11,623 nt of DNA from an uncultured Lachnospiraceae bacterium (GTDB lineage: Bacteria > Bacillota_A > Clostridia > Lachnospirales > Lachnospiraceae). A program made the position numbers and the translations under genes. The notes under the pieces are model-generated. The model saw only the letters and a list, made by a program, of their open reading frames with translations, had not been told where the DNA came from and did not search any database. This document shows, piece by piece, positions 5,790 to 11,623 of the stretch (its first letter is position 1; each line of letters opens with the position of its first letter). The stretch lies in the NCBI GenBank assembly GCA_947302185.1, contig CAMYVI010000059.1, positions 1 through 11,623 on the forward strand, read 5' to 3'.

Positions 5790-7247
5790 ATGAAGCATAG
5801 TATCAGAAGACAACTTCTCACAACTTTAATACCGCTGATGATCCTGACGCTTATCACAATGGGACTGATTAATTATATGTTCCTCGGCAGGTTCTATAAA
5901 TATCAGAAGACACGTCAGATCATGAAGACGTATGACCGTATCAACGGACTGGCTATGGCGCAGACAGATGATTTTACGAACGAAATCATGCAATTCAGCG
6001 TTCAGGAAAATATAGAGATTCTTGTGACCGATTCTGACTTCACCGAAATCAACTCTACCGGTAAGGACGCAGCAGACCTTGCGATTCGCCTGTTCGGATA
6101 CTATACGGGATTTTACCGGGACAAGATTTACGTGATCAGGGAAGAGGGGAACTACATTCTTCAGGAAGCTTCCGACGAGCGGATCCGGACAAAATATCTG
6201 GAACTCTGGGGGCAGCTCGACAACGGTGACTGGTTCCTCCTGAGAACGCCTCTGGAGAGTATAGAGAAAGCCGTCGATCTCTCAAATGAATTCTTCATTG
6301 TCGTAGGCGCGATCGTAACGATGATTGCGGTGATTGCCATAACGATTTTGTCGAAGAAAATCACACAGCCTATTGTCCAGCTCAATGAGATTTCTCAGAG
6401 AATGGCAAATCTCGACTTTGACGCAAAGTATACCGGAAATGCACATAACGAGATCGATCAGCTCGGAGAGAACTTCAACAAAATGTCCGGGGAACTTGAG
6501 AAGACGATCTCAGAGCTTAAATCTGCGAATATCGAGCTTCGGAAAGACGTCAAGAAAAAGGAGGAAATTGACGAGGTCCGAAAGGAATTCCTCAATAATG
6601 TCTCCCACGAGCTGAAAACCCCGATTGCACTGATCTCCGGCTATGCCGAAGGACTCAAGGATAACATTGCGGAGGATAAGGAAAGCAGGGACTTCTACTG
6701 TGACGTTATTATTGACGAGTCTGCCAAGATGAACAACATGGTCCAGAAACTGCTTTCACTGAACCGTCTTGAGTTCGGCAACGATCCGACCGTCATGGAA
6801 CGCTTCGATATTGTTCCGCTTGTCCGTGGCGTCGTTCAGGGAATGAAACTTCTGCTCGACGAGAAGGGCGCGGAGGTCACATTCTCATCGGAGGACTGTA
6901 TGTATGTCTGGGGTGATGAGTTCAAGATAGAAGAGGTAGTAACCAACTTCATGAGCAATGCCATGAATCATCTGGATTACGACAAGAAAATAGATATCCG
7001 GATCCGAAGGGTAGATAATCTGGTCAGGACATCCGTATTTAACACCGGCGATCCGATCCCCGAGACAGATATAGATAAAATCTGGGACAAATTTTATAAA
7101 GTGGATAAAGCCCGTACGAGAGAATACGGAGGAAGCGGAATCGGACTGTCTATCGTAAAAGCAATTATGGATGCTCATCAGCAGCAGTGCGGTGTGAAGA
7201 ATTATGATAACGGAGTTGAGTTCTTCTTTACACTGGAAGGGAAATAA
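5790..7247 (+). CDS. Membrane sensor histidine kinase with HAMP domain
   Basis: This 485-residue kinase is the probable partner of the regulator 30 bases upstream. Helix 1 spans about residues 11-31, followed by an extracellular sensor region of about 130 residues with no cysteine cluster or named fold that I recognise. Helix 2 is at about 168-188, and a HAMP linker (PIVQLNEISQRMANLDF, about 193-245) leads into a coiled coil (about 235-262). The dimerisation/phosphoacceptor box is FLNNVSHELKTPIALI with His273. The ATP-binding domain has the N-box VVTNFMSNAMNH (Asn390), a G1-like VFNTGDPIP with Asn in place of the usual Asp, and a G2-like GGSGIGLSIVKAIM. The Asn variant is common in this Firmicute subgroup. 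The start codon has no clear Shine-Dalgarno, and an out-of-frame ATG (5783, five codons to a TAG) overlaps it, so translation may depend on coupling. The signal it senses is unknown. Confidence 0.96.
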   Translation: MKHSIRRQLLTTLIPLMILTLITMGLINYMFLGRFYKYQKTRQIMKTYDRINGLAMAQTDDFTNEIMQFSVQENIEILVTDSDFTEINSTGKDAADLAIRLFGYYTGFYRDKIYVIREEGNYILQEASDERIRTKYLELWGQLDNGDWFLLRTPLESIEKAVDLSNEFFIVVGAIVTMIAVIAITILSKKITQPIVQLNEISQRMANLDFDAKYTGNAHNEIDQLGENFNKMSGELEKTISELKSANIELRKDVKKKEEIDEVRKEFLNNVSHELKTPIALISGYAEGLKDNIAEDKESRDFYCDVIIDESAKMNNMVQKLLSLNRLEFGNDPTVMERFDIVPLVRGVVQGMKLLLDEKGAEVTFSSEDCMYVWGDEFKIEEVVTNFMSNAMNHLDYDKKIDIRIRRVDNLVRTSVFNTGDPIPETDIDKIWDKFYKVDKARTREYGGSGIGLSIVKAIMDAHQQQCGVKNYDNGVEFFFTLEGK

Positions 7248-7259
7248 AATACATGAAGC

Positions 7260-7277
7260 ACAGACGGAACGGTCTGT
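7260..7277 (+). other. Small hairpin just after the kinase gene
   Basis: ACAGAC pairs perfectly with GTCTGT across the six-base loop GGAACG. It starts 13 bases after the kinase stop codon. There is no T-tract behind it, so by itself it is not an intrinsic terminator; it may protect the 3' end of the message. Confidence 0.35.
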
Positions 7278-7291
7278 CTGCGTGAACACAT

Positions 7292-7359
7292 AAAGAGATG
7301 TATACGTTGATAAAATGCCTGTTTCATGGTATATTTAGCAACGTATGCATTTCTTTTTT
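7292..7359 (+). terminator. Long hairpin with T-tract ending the two-component operon
   Basis: Bases 7292-7319 can pair with 7328-7356 to give about 27 base pairs with one A/G mismatch (7310/7338), one bulged A (7333), three G-U pairs and an 8-base loop. The core arms are ATACGTTG and CAACGTAT. The right arm runs into TTTCTTTTTT (7350-7359), and the matching A-rich left base is typical of Rho-independent terminators with an A-tract. It lies 44 bases past the kinase stop and before the hisH gene on the same strand, the right place to insulate the two units. The stem is longer and more AU-rich at its base than most terminators. Confidence 0.6.
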
Positions 7360-7482
7360 GCTTATTTGTCGGTTCAAAACCGAGCTTTCCTGCATGAGCT
7401 GCCTTTCCGTGATACCGGCAAAACAACAAAGCAGAGCAGGGAGTTCTTGATTTTCATACCTATTATATAATGGAGAATATCA
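7360..7482 (+). promoter_or_regulatory. Leader/promoter region of the hisH-hisF-ung group
   Basis: This gap holds a 6-bp hairpin, TCGGTT-CAA-AACCGA (7369-7383), with no T-tract. A perfect TATAAT lies at 7466-7471. Because it is only 11 bases before the ATG and abuts the GGAG Shine-Dalgarno (7472-7475), a start from it would leave almost no leader. The best -35-like hexamer at 16 bp is TTCTTG (7444-7449), which is poor. I could not identify a convincing promoter further upstream, nor a T-box or a histidine leader peptide. Confidence 0.3.
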
Positions 7483-8121
7483 ATGGTTGCAGTAATTGAT
7501 TACGATGCGGGCAATATCAAAAGTGTCATCAAGGCTTTCAGATTTCTGGGACAGGATGTGGAACTTACGAGAGACCCGGAGGTTATTCTCGAAGCAGATC
7601 ATGTTGTGCTTCCGGGCGTCGGAGCATTCGGCGACGCTATGGATCGTCTTTGTGCTTATGGGCTTGTGGATGTCATAAAGAAGGTGGCGGAAGAAGGAAC
7701 TCCGCTTCTGGGAATATGTCTCGGGCTCCAGCTGCTGTTCGAGAGCAGCGAAGAAAGTCCCGGGGCAGCAGGTCTCGGTCTGCTTGAGGGTTCGAATGTT
7801 CGTTTTGCGGAAAAGTGCGGTTATAAGATTCCCCAGATCGGTTGGAACAGCCTGAATCTGAAGAATGGGGGAAAACTGTTTGAGGGAATCGATGAGGGTG
7901 CATTTGTATACTTTGTCCACTCGTTCTACGCTGCTGCCGGGGACGAGCAGGTAGTGAAAGCAACCTGTACGTATACGGACACAGCGACGGCGTCGGTGGA
8001 GAAGGACAATGTATTTGCCTGTCAGTTCCATCCGGAAAAGTCAGGGAGTGTCGGTCTGCAGATTCTCAGGAATTTCCTGAAAGTGAGTAAAAGTGATTTT
8101 GCAGATCGCGGAATCGAATAA
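7483..8121 (+). CDS. hisH: Imidazole glycerol phosphate synthase, glutamine amidotransferase subunit HisH
   Basis: This 212-residue cytoplasmic enzyme is the glutaminase half of IGP synthase in histidine biosynthesis. It hydrolyses glutamine and passes ammonia to HisF. It is a class I (triad) amidotransferase: the nucleophile is Cys79 in GICLGLQLLFESSEE, and His183 and Glu185 in CQFHPEKSGSVGLQILRNF complete the triad. The N-terminus VIDYDAGNIKSVIKAF and the oxyanion-strand segment VVLPGVGAFGDAMDRL are typical of HisH, as is PQIGWNSL in the centre. The length is normal (about 200-212). The ATG at 7483 has GGAG at 7472-7475 with 7-base spacing. It is followed after 63 bases by hisF, its obligate partner. 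hisA, which lies between hisH and hisF in many genomes, is absent here. Confidence 0.97.
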   Translation: MVAVIDYDAGNIKSVIKAFRFLGQDVELTRDPEVILEADHVVLPGVGAFGDAMDRLCAYGLVDVIKKVAEEGTPLLGICLGLQLLFESSEESPGAAGLGLLEGSNVRFAEKCGYKIPQIGWNSLNLKNGGKLFEGIDEGAFVYFVHSFYAAAGDEQVVKATCTYTDTATASVEKDNVFACQFHPEKSGSVGLQILRNFLKVSKSDFADRGIE

Positions 8122-8140
8122 ATATGATGTATGATTTACG

Positions 8141-8158
8141 GGGACCTGAAGCGGTTCC
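8141..8158 (+). other. Hairpin in the hisH-hisF spacer
   Basis: GGGACC (8141-8146) pairs with GGTTCC (8153-8158), including one G-U pair, around a six-base loop. It ends 14 bases before the hisF Shine-Dalgarno. It has no T-tract and may only affect mRNA stability or ribosome access. Confidence 0.3.
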
Positions 8159-8184
8159 GATTACAGCATACCAGGAGGAGAGTA

Positions 8185-8946
8185 GTGCTCACTAAAAGAA
8201 TTATTCCCTGTCTCGATGTCAATGCGGGCAGAGTTGTAAAAGGCGTTAATTTTGTTGACTTAAAGGATGCAGGCGATCCGGTAGAGATTGCGAAGGCATA
8301 TGATCTTGAAGGTGCTGACGAGCTTGTGTTCCTTGATATCACCGCATCCTCAGATAACCGTGAGACCGTCGTCGATATGGTCGAGCGCGTAGGAGACCAG
8401 GTCTTCATTCCGTTCACGGTCGGCGGCGGAATACGAACTGTCGATGACATGAGAAAAATACTCCGCGCAGGTGCCGATAAGATTTCAGTGAATTCCGCTG
8501 CAATCGATAATCCGGAATTAATCCGGGAGGGTGCCGAAAAGTTCGGAAGCCAATGCATTGTTCTGGCGATTGACGCCAAGAAGAGAAAGGAAGGCGACGG
8601 CTGGACGGTCTACAAGCATGGCGGAAGAATCGATACCGGTCTGGATGCAGTAGAGTGGGCGAAGCGGGCCGTCGAGTTAGGAGCGGGAGAAATACTGCTT
8701 ACATCGATGGACGGCGACGGCACGAAGAACGGGTATGATCTGGCACTTACACGTGCTATCTCCGATGCGGTCAGTGTTCCGGTAATAGCTTCGGGCGGAG
8801 CCGGCACGATGGAACACTTCGTCGAAGCGGTTACAGAGGGAGGTGCCGATGCAGCCCTTGCAGCATCGCTGTTCCATTACAAAATCATGACGATCCGCGA
8901 GGTCAAAGAGTATATGCGAGACCGGGGCATAGCAGTGAGACTGTAG
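8185..8946 (+). CDS. hisF: Imidazole glycerol phosphate synthase, cyclase subunit HisF
   Basis: This 253-residue (beta/alpha)8-barrel enzyme uses ammonia from HisH to convert PRFAR into imidazole glycerol phosphate and AICAR, linking histidine and purine synthesis. The N-terminus [22 protein letters not shown] carries the catalytic Asp of the CLDV motif (Asp10 counted from the GTG start). The second catalytic Asp lies in [16 protein letters not shown], and the phosphate-binding loops are FTVGGGIRT and VIASGGAG. I place the start at GTG 8185, because AGGAGG at 8173-8178 gives a 6-base spacing and the resulting length equals the family norm. The longer reading from ATG 8131 would add 18 basic residues ([18 protein letters not shown]) unlike other HisF proteins, has no Shine-Dalgarno, and would contain the real Shine-Dalgarno. 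The ung gene follows after 29 bases and is probably co-transcribed. Confidence 0.96.
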   Translation: MLTKRIIPCLDVNAGRVVKGVNFVDLKDAGDPVEIAKAYDLEGADELVFLDITASSDNRETVVDMVERVGDQVFIPFTVGGGIRTVDDMRKILRAGADKISVNSAAIDNPELIREGAEKFGSQCIVLAIDAKKRKEGDGWTVYKHGGRIDTGLDAVEWAKRAVELGAGEILLTSMDGDGTKNGYDLALTRAISDAVSVPVIASGGAGTMEHFVEAVTEGGADAALAASLFHYKIMTIREVKEYMRDRGIAVRL

Positions 8947-8975
8947 GAAATAAATCATAAAAAGAGAGAATAATT

Positions 8976-9641
8976 ATGGCTATTACAGGTGAATGGGAAG
9001 CGGCACTCAAGCCGGAATTCGGCAAGCCGTACTATGCGAAGCTTTACAGGACAGTGATACAGGAATACAGGACACAAGTGATCTATCCGCCGAGTAATGA
9101 CGTTTTTAACGCCTTTAATTTTACACCTCTCGAAAAAGTCAAGGTCGTGATTCTCGGCCAGGATCCCTATCATGGGGAGGGTCAGGCCAACGGACTGTGC
9201 TTTTCCGTGCACAGAGGAATCCGCATCCCGCCTTCGCTGGTCAATATCTATAAAGAATTGAACAGCGATTTGGGCTGCCCGATTCCGGATAACGGAGATC
9301 TCACACCATGGGCAAGACAGGGCGTATTGCTTCTGAATACTGTTCTTACGGTGCGCGCACATGAAGCCAATTCACACAGGGGAATCGGATGGGAAGAGTT
9401 CACGGACGCATGCATTAAGGTACTTGCAGATCAGGACAGGCCTCTTGTCTTCATACTCTGGGGTACTCCTGCACGTCGAAAAAAAGCTTTCATCCACAAT
9501 CCGAAGCATCTTATTATTGAGTCACCCCATCCGAGTCCGCTTTCAGCCAACAACGGATTTTTCGGCAGCAGACCGTTTTCCAGAACGAATGCTTATCTGG
9601 AATCGGTAGGCCTCGAGCCAGTAGACTGGCAGATCCGGTAA
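8976..9641 (+). CDS. ung: Uracil-DNA glycosylase, family 1 (Ung)
   Basis: This 221-residue cytoplasmic DNA repair enzyme removes uracil from DNA and starts base excision repair. The water-activating loop GQDPYHGEGQANGLCFSV contains the catalytic Asp63, and the DNA-intercalation/His loop HPSPLSANNGFFGSRPFS contains His185 (E. coli Asp64 and His187). Other family motifs are LLLNTVLTVRAHEANSH and FILWGTPARRKK. The length matches bacterial Ung proteins (about 220-230). The ATG has only a modest AAGAGAG site upstream (about 8962-8968). It lies 29 bases after hisF; this linkage to histidine genes is probably only an operon of convenience. A 7-bp hairpin, AGAGTAT/ATACTCT (9641-9647 with 9659-9665), begins at its stop codon but has no T-tract. 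Confidence 0.98.
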   Translation: MAITGEWEAALKPEFGKPYYAKLYRTVIQEYRTQVIYPPSNDVFNAFNFTPLEKVKVVILGQDPYHGEGQANGLCFSVHRGIRIPPSLVNIYKELNSDLGCPIPDNGDLTPWARQGVLLLNTVLTVRAHEANSHRGIGWEEFTDACIKVLADQDRPLVFILWGTPARRKKAFIHNPKHLIIESPHPSPLSANNGFFGSRPFSRTNAYLESVGLEPVDWQIR

Positions 9642-9740
9642 GAGTATACAGATATTCAATACTCTCAAAGGGAGTTAAGTGTCTGAAGATGCTGGGACAG
9701 CTTTCACCAAGATAAATAATACAATACGAAGGACAACAAT

Positions 9741-11381
9741 ATGGCAGACAAAAAAGGGGCGGTTGTCAAACAGGCCGCCTTCCTTATGGCAGCACAATTG
9801 ATATGCAGTGTAGTCGGACTTCTTTACAGAAGTCCACTTCATCTGATTATGGGAGATGTAGGCGACGGTTATTATACGTATGCTTACGAGTGGTATACGA
9901 TTATTCTCCTCATTTCTTCCTATAGTATACCTATGGCTATCTCCAAGGTCATGGCGGAGAGACTGGCCCTCGGTCAGTATCGTAATGCTCAGAAAGTATT
10001 TCACGGAGCCCTGCTTTATGTCCTTGGCGTTGGAGGAATAGGCGCATGTGTCGCTTTTTTCGGGGCGCCGTTCTTCCTCAGGGCTACGCCTGATGCTGCA
10101 CTTGCTCTGAGAATTCTTGCGCCGACAATACTGCTGTCCGGGTTTCTGGGCTGCCTGCGCGGGTATTTCCAGGCACAGAATAACATGATGCCGACGGCTA
10201 TATCCCGCGTAGTGGAGCAAATCTTAAATGCTATCATGTCTGTTTTTGCAGCCTGGCTTCTCACAAGACCGTTTATCGGTGATGAGAATCTTACGGGGAA
10301 ATTCGGAGCAGCCGGAGGAACGATCGGTACCGGGTCGGGCGTGGCGATCGGCATAGTTTTCATGCTGATCATGTACATGCTGAACCGCAGGACATACATG
10401 TCGCAGATAGTCGGAGATAAGACTGAAAAAACAGAGAGCTTTGCAGATGTGTTCAAAGTCATCTTTCTTATGGTCACCCCTATCATATTCGCTACATGCA
10501 TTTATAACGCGACGGCAATAGTGGATCAGAATATATTCAGTTACTCAATGGTGGCGCGGGGTGCAGGAGCGATGGATATCAGCCGTCAGTATGCTCTGTT
10601 CGGTTACCGTTTCAAGCCGATTATCAACATACCGATCGCTCTTTCATCTGCGACATCGACGGCACTGATTCCTGCTGTTGCCACTGCAATGGCCTCCGAC
10701 AACAGACAGGATGCGAGAGACAAAATCAATGAGTGTATGCGGCTTTCCACATTCATTGCTATCCCGGCAGCCGTCGGTCTCTGCGTTCTTTCCTATCCGG
10801 TCATCAGAATTCTGTATCCGACAGGCGATGTAAAGGGGGCTGCCATGCTGCTTTCACTGGGGTCGGTTTCTGTCGTTTTCTACAGCCTCTCTACTGTAAC
10901 GAACGGAGTTCTTCAGGGACTCGGACATCCTTCGGTCCCGGTACGGAACGCAGCTGTCGCTCTCGGAATCAATGCGATCGCGGCATTTCTCAGCGTTCGA
11001 TACCTCGGAATGGGAGCAACAGGCGTCTTACTGGCTACCGTACTTTATGCGTATACGGTCATGGTGATGAATGCCTTCGCTCTCAAGAAATTCCTGGGGT
11101 ATGAACATGATGTCAAAAAGCTGATTCTTCAGCCTCTCAAGGCTGCGCTGGTGATGGGTATCGTAGTCGGAGTTGTGTTCTGGATTCCTTACAGGCTTCT
11201 TCCGAATGTGTTCGACAGATATCTTATGAGCGCGGTCCTGACAATGATAGCTGTCTTAATAGGAGTGATCGTCTATGCTGTTGTTTACACAAAATCGACA
11301 GGCATGACGGATGCGGAAATCAGACAGCTTCCTATGGGGACAAAGATACTGGTATTGCTCAGAAAGCTTCACGTCAGGTAA
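9741..11381 (+). CDS. MOP-superfamily lipid flippase, YtgP/SpoVB (MurJ-like) type
   Basis: This 546-residue polytopic membrane protein belongs to the polysaccharide/peptidoglycan precursor exporter group (COG2244-like). It starts MADKKGAVVKQAAFLMAAQLICSVVGLLYR, which matches the amphipathic start and first helix of YtgP and SpoVB proteins. The length is very close to B. subtilis YtgP (MurJ, about 544 residues) and longer than SpoVB (about 518). About 14 hydrophobic segments can be followed through the chain, and the cytoplasmic stretch after helix 2 (SIPMAISKVMAERLALGQYRNAQKVF) is a family feature. Its likely job is to flip lipid-linked cell-wall precursors such as lipid II across the membrane; a spore cortex or polysaccharide substrate is an alternative. 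GAAGGA at 9728-9733 gives 7-base spacing to the ATG. It is separated from ung by 99 bases with no clear terminator, so co-transcription with ung or its own weak promoter are both possible. Confidence 0.93.
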   Translation: MADKKGAVVKQAAFLMAAQLICSVVGLLYRSPLHLIMGDVGDGYYTYAYEWYTIILLISSYSIPMAISKVMAERLALGQYRNAQKVFHGALLYVLGVGGIGACVAFFGAPFFLRATPDAALALRILAPTILLSGFLGCLRGYFQAQNNMMPTAISRVVEQILNAIMSVFAAWLLTRPFIGDENLTGKFGAAGGTIGTGSGVAIGIVFMLIMYMLNRRTYMSQIVGDKTEKTESFADVFKVIFLMVTPIIFATCIYNATAIVDQNIFSYSMVARGAGAMDISRQYALFGYRFKPIINIPIALSSATSTALIPAVATAMASDNRQDARDKINECMRLSTFIAIPAAVGLCVLSYPVIRILYPTGDVKGAAMLLSLGSVSVVFYSLSTVTNGVLQGLGHPSVPVRNAAVALGINAIAAFLSVRYLGMGATGVLLATVLYAYTVMVMNAFALKKFLGYEHDVKKLILQPLKAALVMGIVVGVVFWIPYRLLPNVFDRYLMSAVLTMIAVLIGVIVYAVVYTKSTGMTDAEIRQLPMGTKILVLLRKLHVR

Positions 11382-11404
11382 AGGATAAATCTCATATTTA
11401 AAGA

Positions 11405-11433
11405 TTGCATTCACTGCCTATGAGTAATATAAT
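11405..11433 (+). promoter_or_regulatory. Candidate promoter of the iorA gene
   Basis: TTGCAT (11405-11410) is followed after exactly 17 bases by a perfect TATAAT (11428-11433). Transcription would begin near 11440, giving a leader of about 97 nt to the iorA GTG. Two further TATAAT hexamers lie downstream (11476-11481 and 11503-11508) with poorer -35 partners, so the exact start is uncertain. Confidence 0.45.
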
Positions 11434-11447
11434 ACATATCAATTTGA

Positions 11448-11469
11448 TTTTACGGGTTAAACCGTTAAA
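11448..11469. promoter_or_regulatory. Operator-like dyad and direct repeat before iorA
   Basis: A near-palindrome centred on TTAA at 11457-11460 has arms TTT-ACGG and CCGT-AAA with single mismatches. It also contains a direct repeat GTTAAA-CC-GTTAAA (11456-11461 and 11464-11469). It begins about 15 bases downstream of the candidate -10 at 11428, a usual place for a repressor site. The binding protein is unknown. Confidence 0.35.
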
Positions 11470-11536
11470 GTGAAATATAATTCAGCAGAGTTAGCTTCTA
11501 TCTATAATGAAGCGTTTTTGAAAGGAGTGTATCAAC

Positions 11537-11623
11537 GTGGGAGAGAAAAAACTCATGCTCGGAAATGAAGCCATCGCACGTGGTCTCTGGGAGGCCGGCG
11601 TAAAAGTTGCTTCCGCTTATCCG
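11537..11623 (+). CDS. iorA: Indolepyruvate ferredoxin oxidoreductase alpha subunit, 5' end only
   Basis: The last 87 bases encode 29 residues, VGEKKLMLGNEAIARGLWEAGVKVASAYP, running off the window. This matches the very conserved N-terminus of IorA (usually KKLLLGNEAIARGAYEAGV...ASAYPGTPSTE), the thiamine-diphosphate-dependent large subunit that oxidatively decarboxylates aryl pyruvates from aromatic amino acid breakdown and reduces ferredoxin in anaerobes. The start is a GTG with AAAGGAG at 11521-11527, spacing 9 bases. The in-frame ATG at 11555 would be too far from that site and would remove conserved residues. An iorB gene would be expected downstream, outside the window. The call rests on a short stretch, but the motif is distinctive. 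Confidence 0.85.
   Translation, partial: MGEKKLMLGNEAIARGLWEAGVKVASAYP

Noticed and set aside
7253..7285. Ten-codon frame after the kinase gene (MKHRRNGLSA) as a leader peptide
   Set aside because: It has no ribosome binding site of quality, only one His, and precedes a strong terminator-like hairpin, so a his attenuator peptide is not supported.
7368..7385. TCGGTTCAAAACCGA resembles a tRNA T-arm (GG-TTCAAAA-CC)
   Set aside because: No matching acceptor, D or anticodon arms are found at the required distances on either strand, so it is only a small hairpin.
9641..9665. AGAGTAT/ATACTCT hairpin as a terminator of ung
   Set aside because: The 7-bp stem is followed by CAAAGGG, not a T-tract, so it is at best a weak mRNA-end structure.
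9675..10220. Minus-strand open frame of 181 codons opposite the flippase start
   Set aside because: Low-complexity, Cys/His/Arg-rich shadow of the flippase gene without a start signal or family motif.

Overview
The window looks like ordinary chromosomal sequence from a low-to-mid GC anaerobic Firmicute of the Clostridia (Lachnospiraceae or a relative). This rests on strong AGGAGG-type ribosome binding sites, TATAAT-type promoters in AT-rich gaps, a NupNOPQ-style nucleoside transporter, a YtgP/SpoVB-type flippase and the start of an indolepyruvate:ferredoxin oxidoreductase gene, a typical strict-anaerobe enzyme. I see no phage, transposon, CRISPR, rRNA or tRNA.

Left part (1 to about 4830, minus strand): a four-gene ABC importer operon of the BMP/PnrA nucleoside type. 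It is read from right to left as substrate-binding lipoprotein, double ATPase, permease 1 and permease 2 (cut by the window start). The last three genes are joined by 4-base ATGA overlaps. The lipoprotein and ATPase genes are separated by a 146-base spacer with unusually rich inverted-repeat structure, which is the best candidate here for an undescribed RNA element.

Middle (4731 to 7360): a 333-base AT-rich divergent promoter region, then an OmpR-type response regulator and a membrane sensor histidine kinase on the plus strand. A long, nearly continuous 27-bp hairpin with a T-tract closes this unit.

Right part (7360 to 11623, plus strand): hisH and hisF (the two subunits of imidazole glycerol phosphate synthase, without hisA between them), ung (uracil-DNA glycosylase) and a 14-helix-type MOP/MurJ-like lipid flippase. 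A promoter/operator-like gap follows, then the first 29 codons of iorA. hisF should start at a GTG (8185) with a perfect Shine-Dalgarno, not at the upstream ATG (8131).

The genes belong to well-known families and I find no new protein system. The observations worth following are in the noncoding sequence: the switch-like spacer in the transporter operon, a possible Shine-Dalgarno-masking hairpin there, repeated TTTACA-type sites in the divergent promoter region, and a dyad/direct-repeat operator candidate before iorA.
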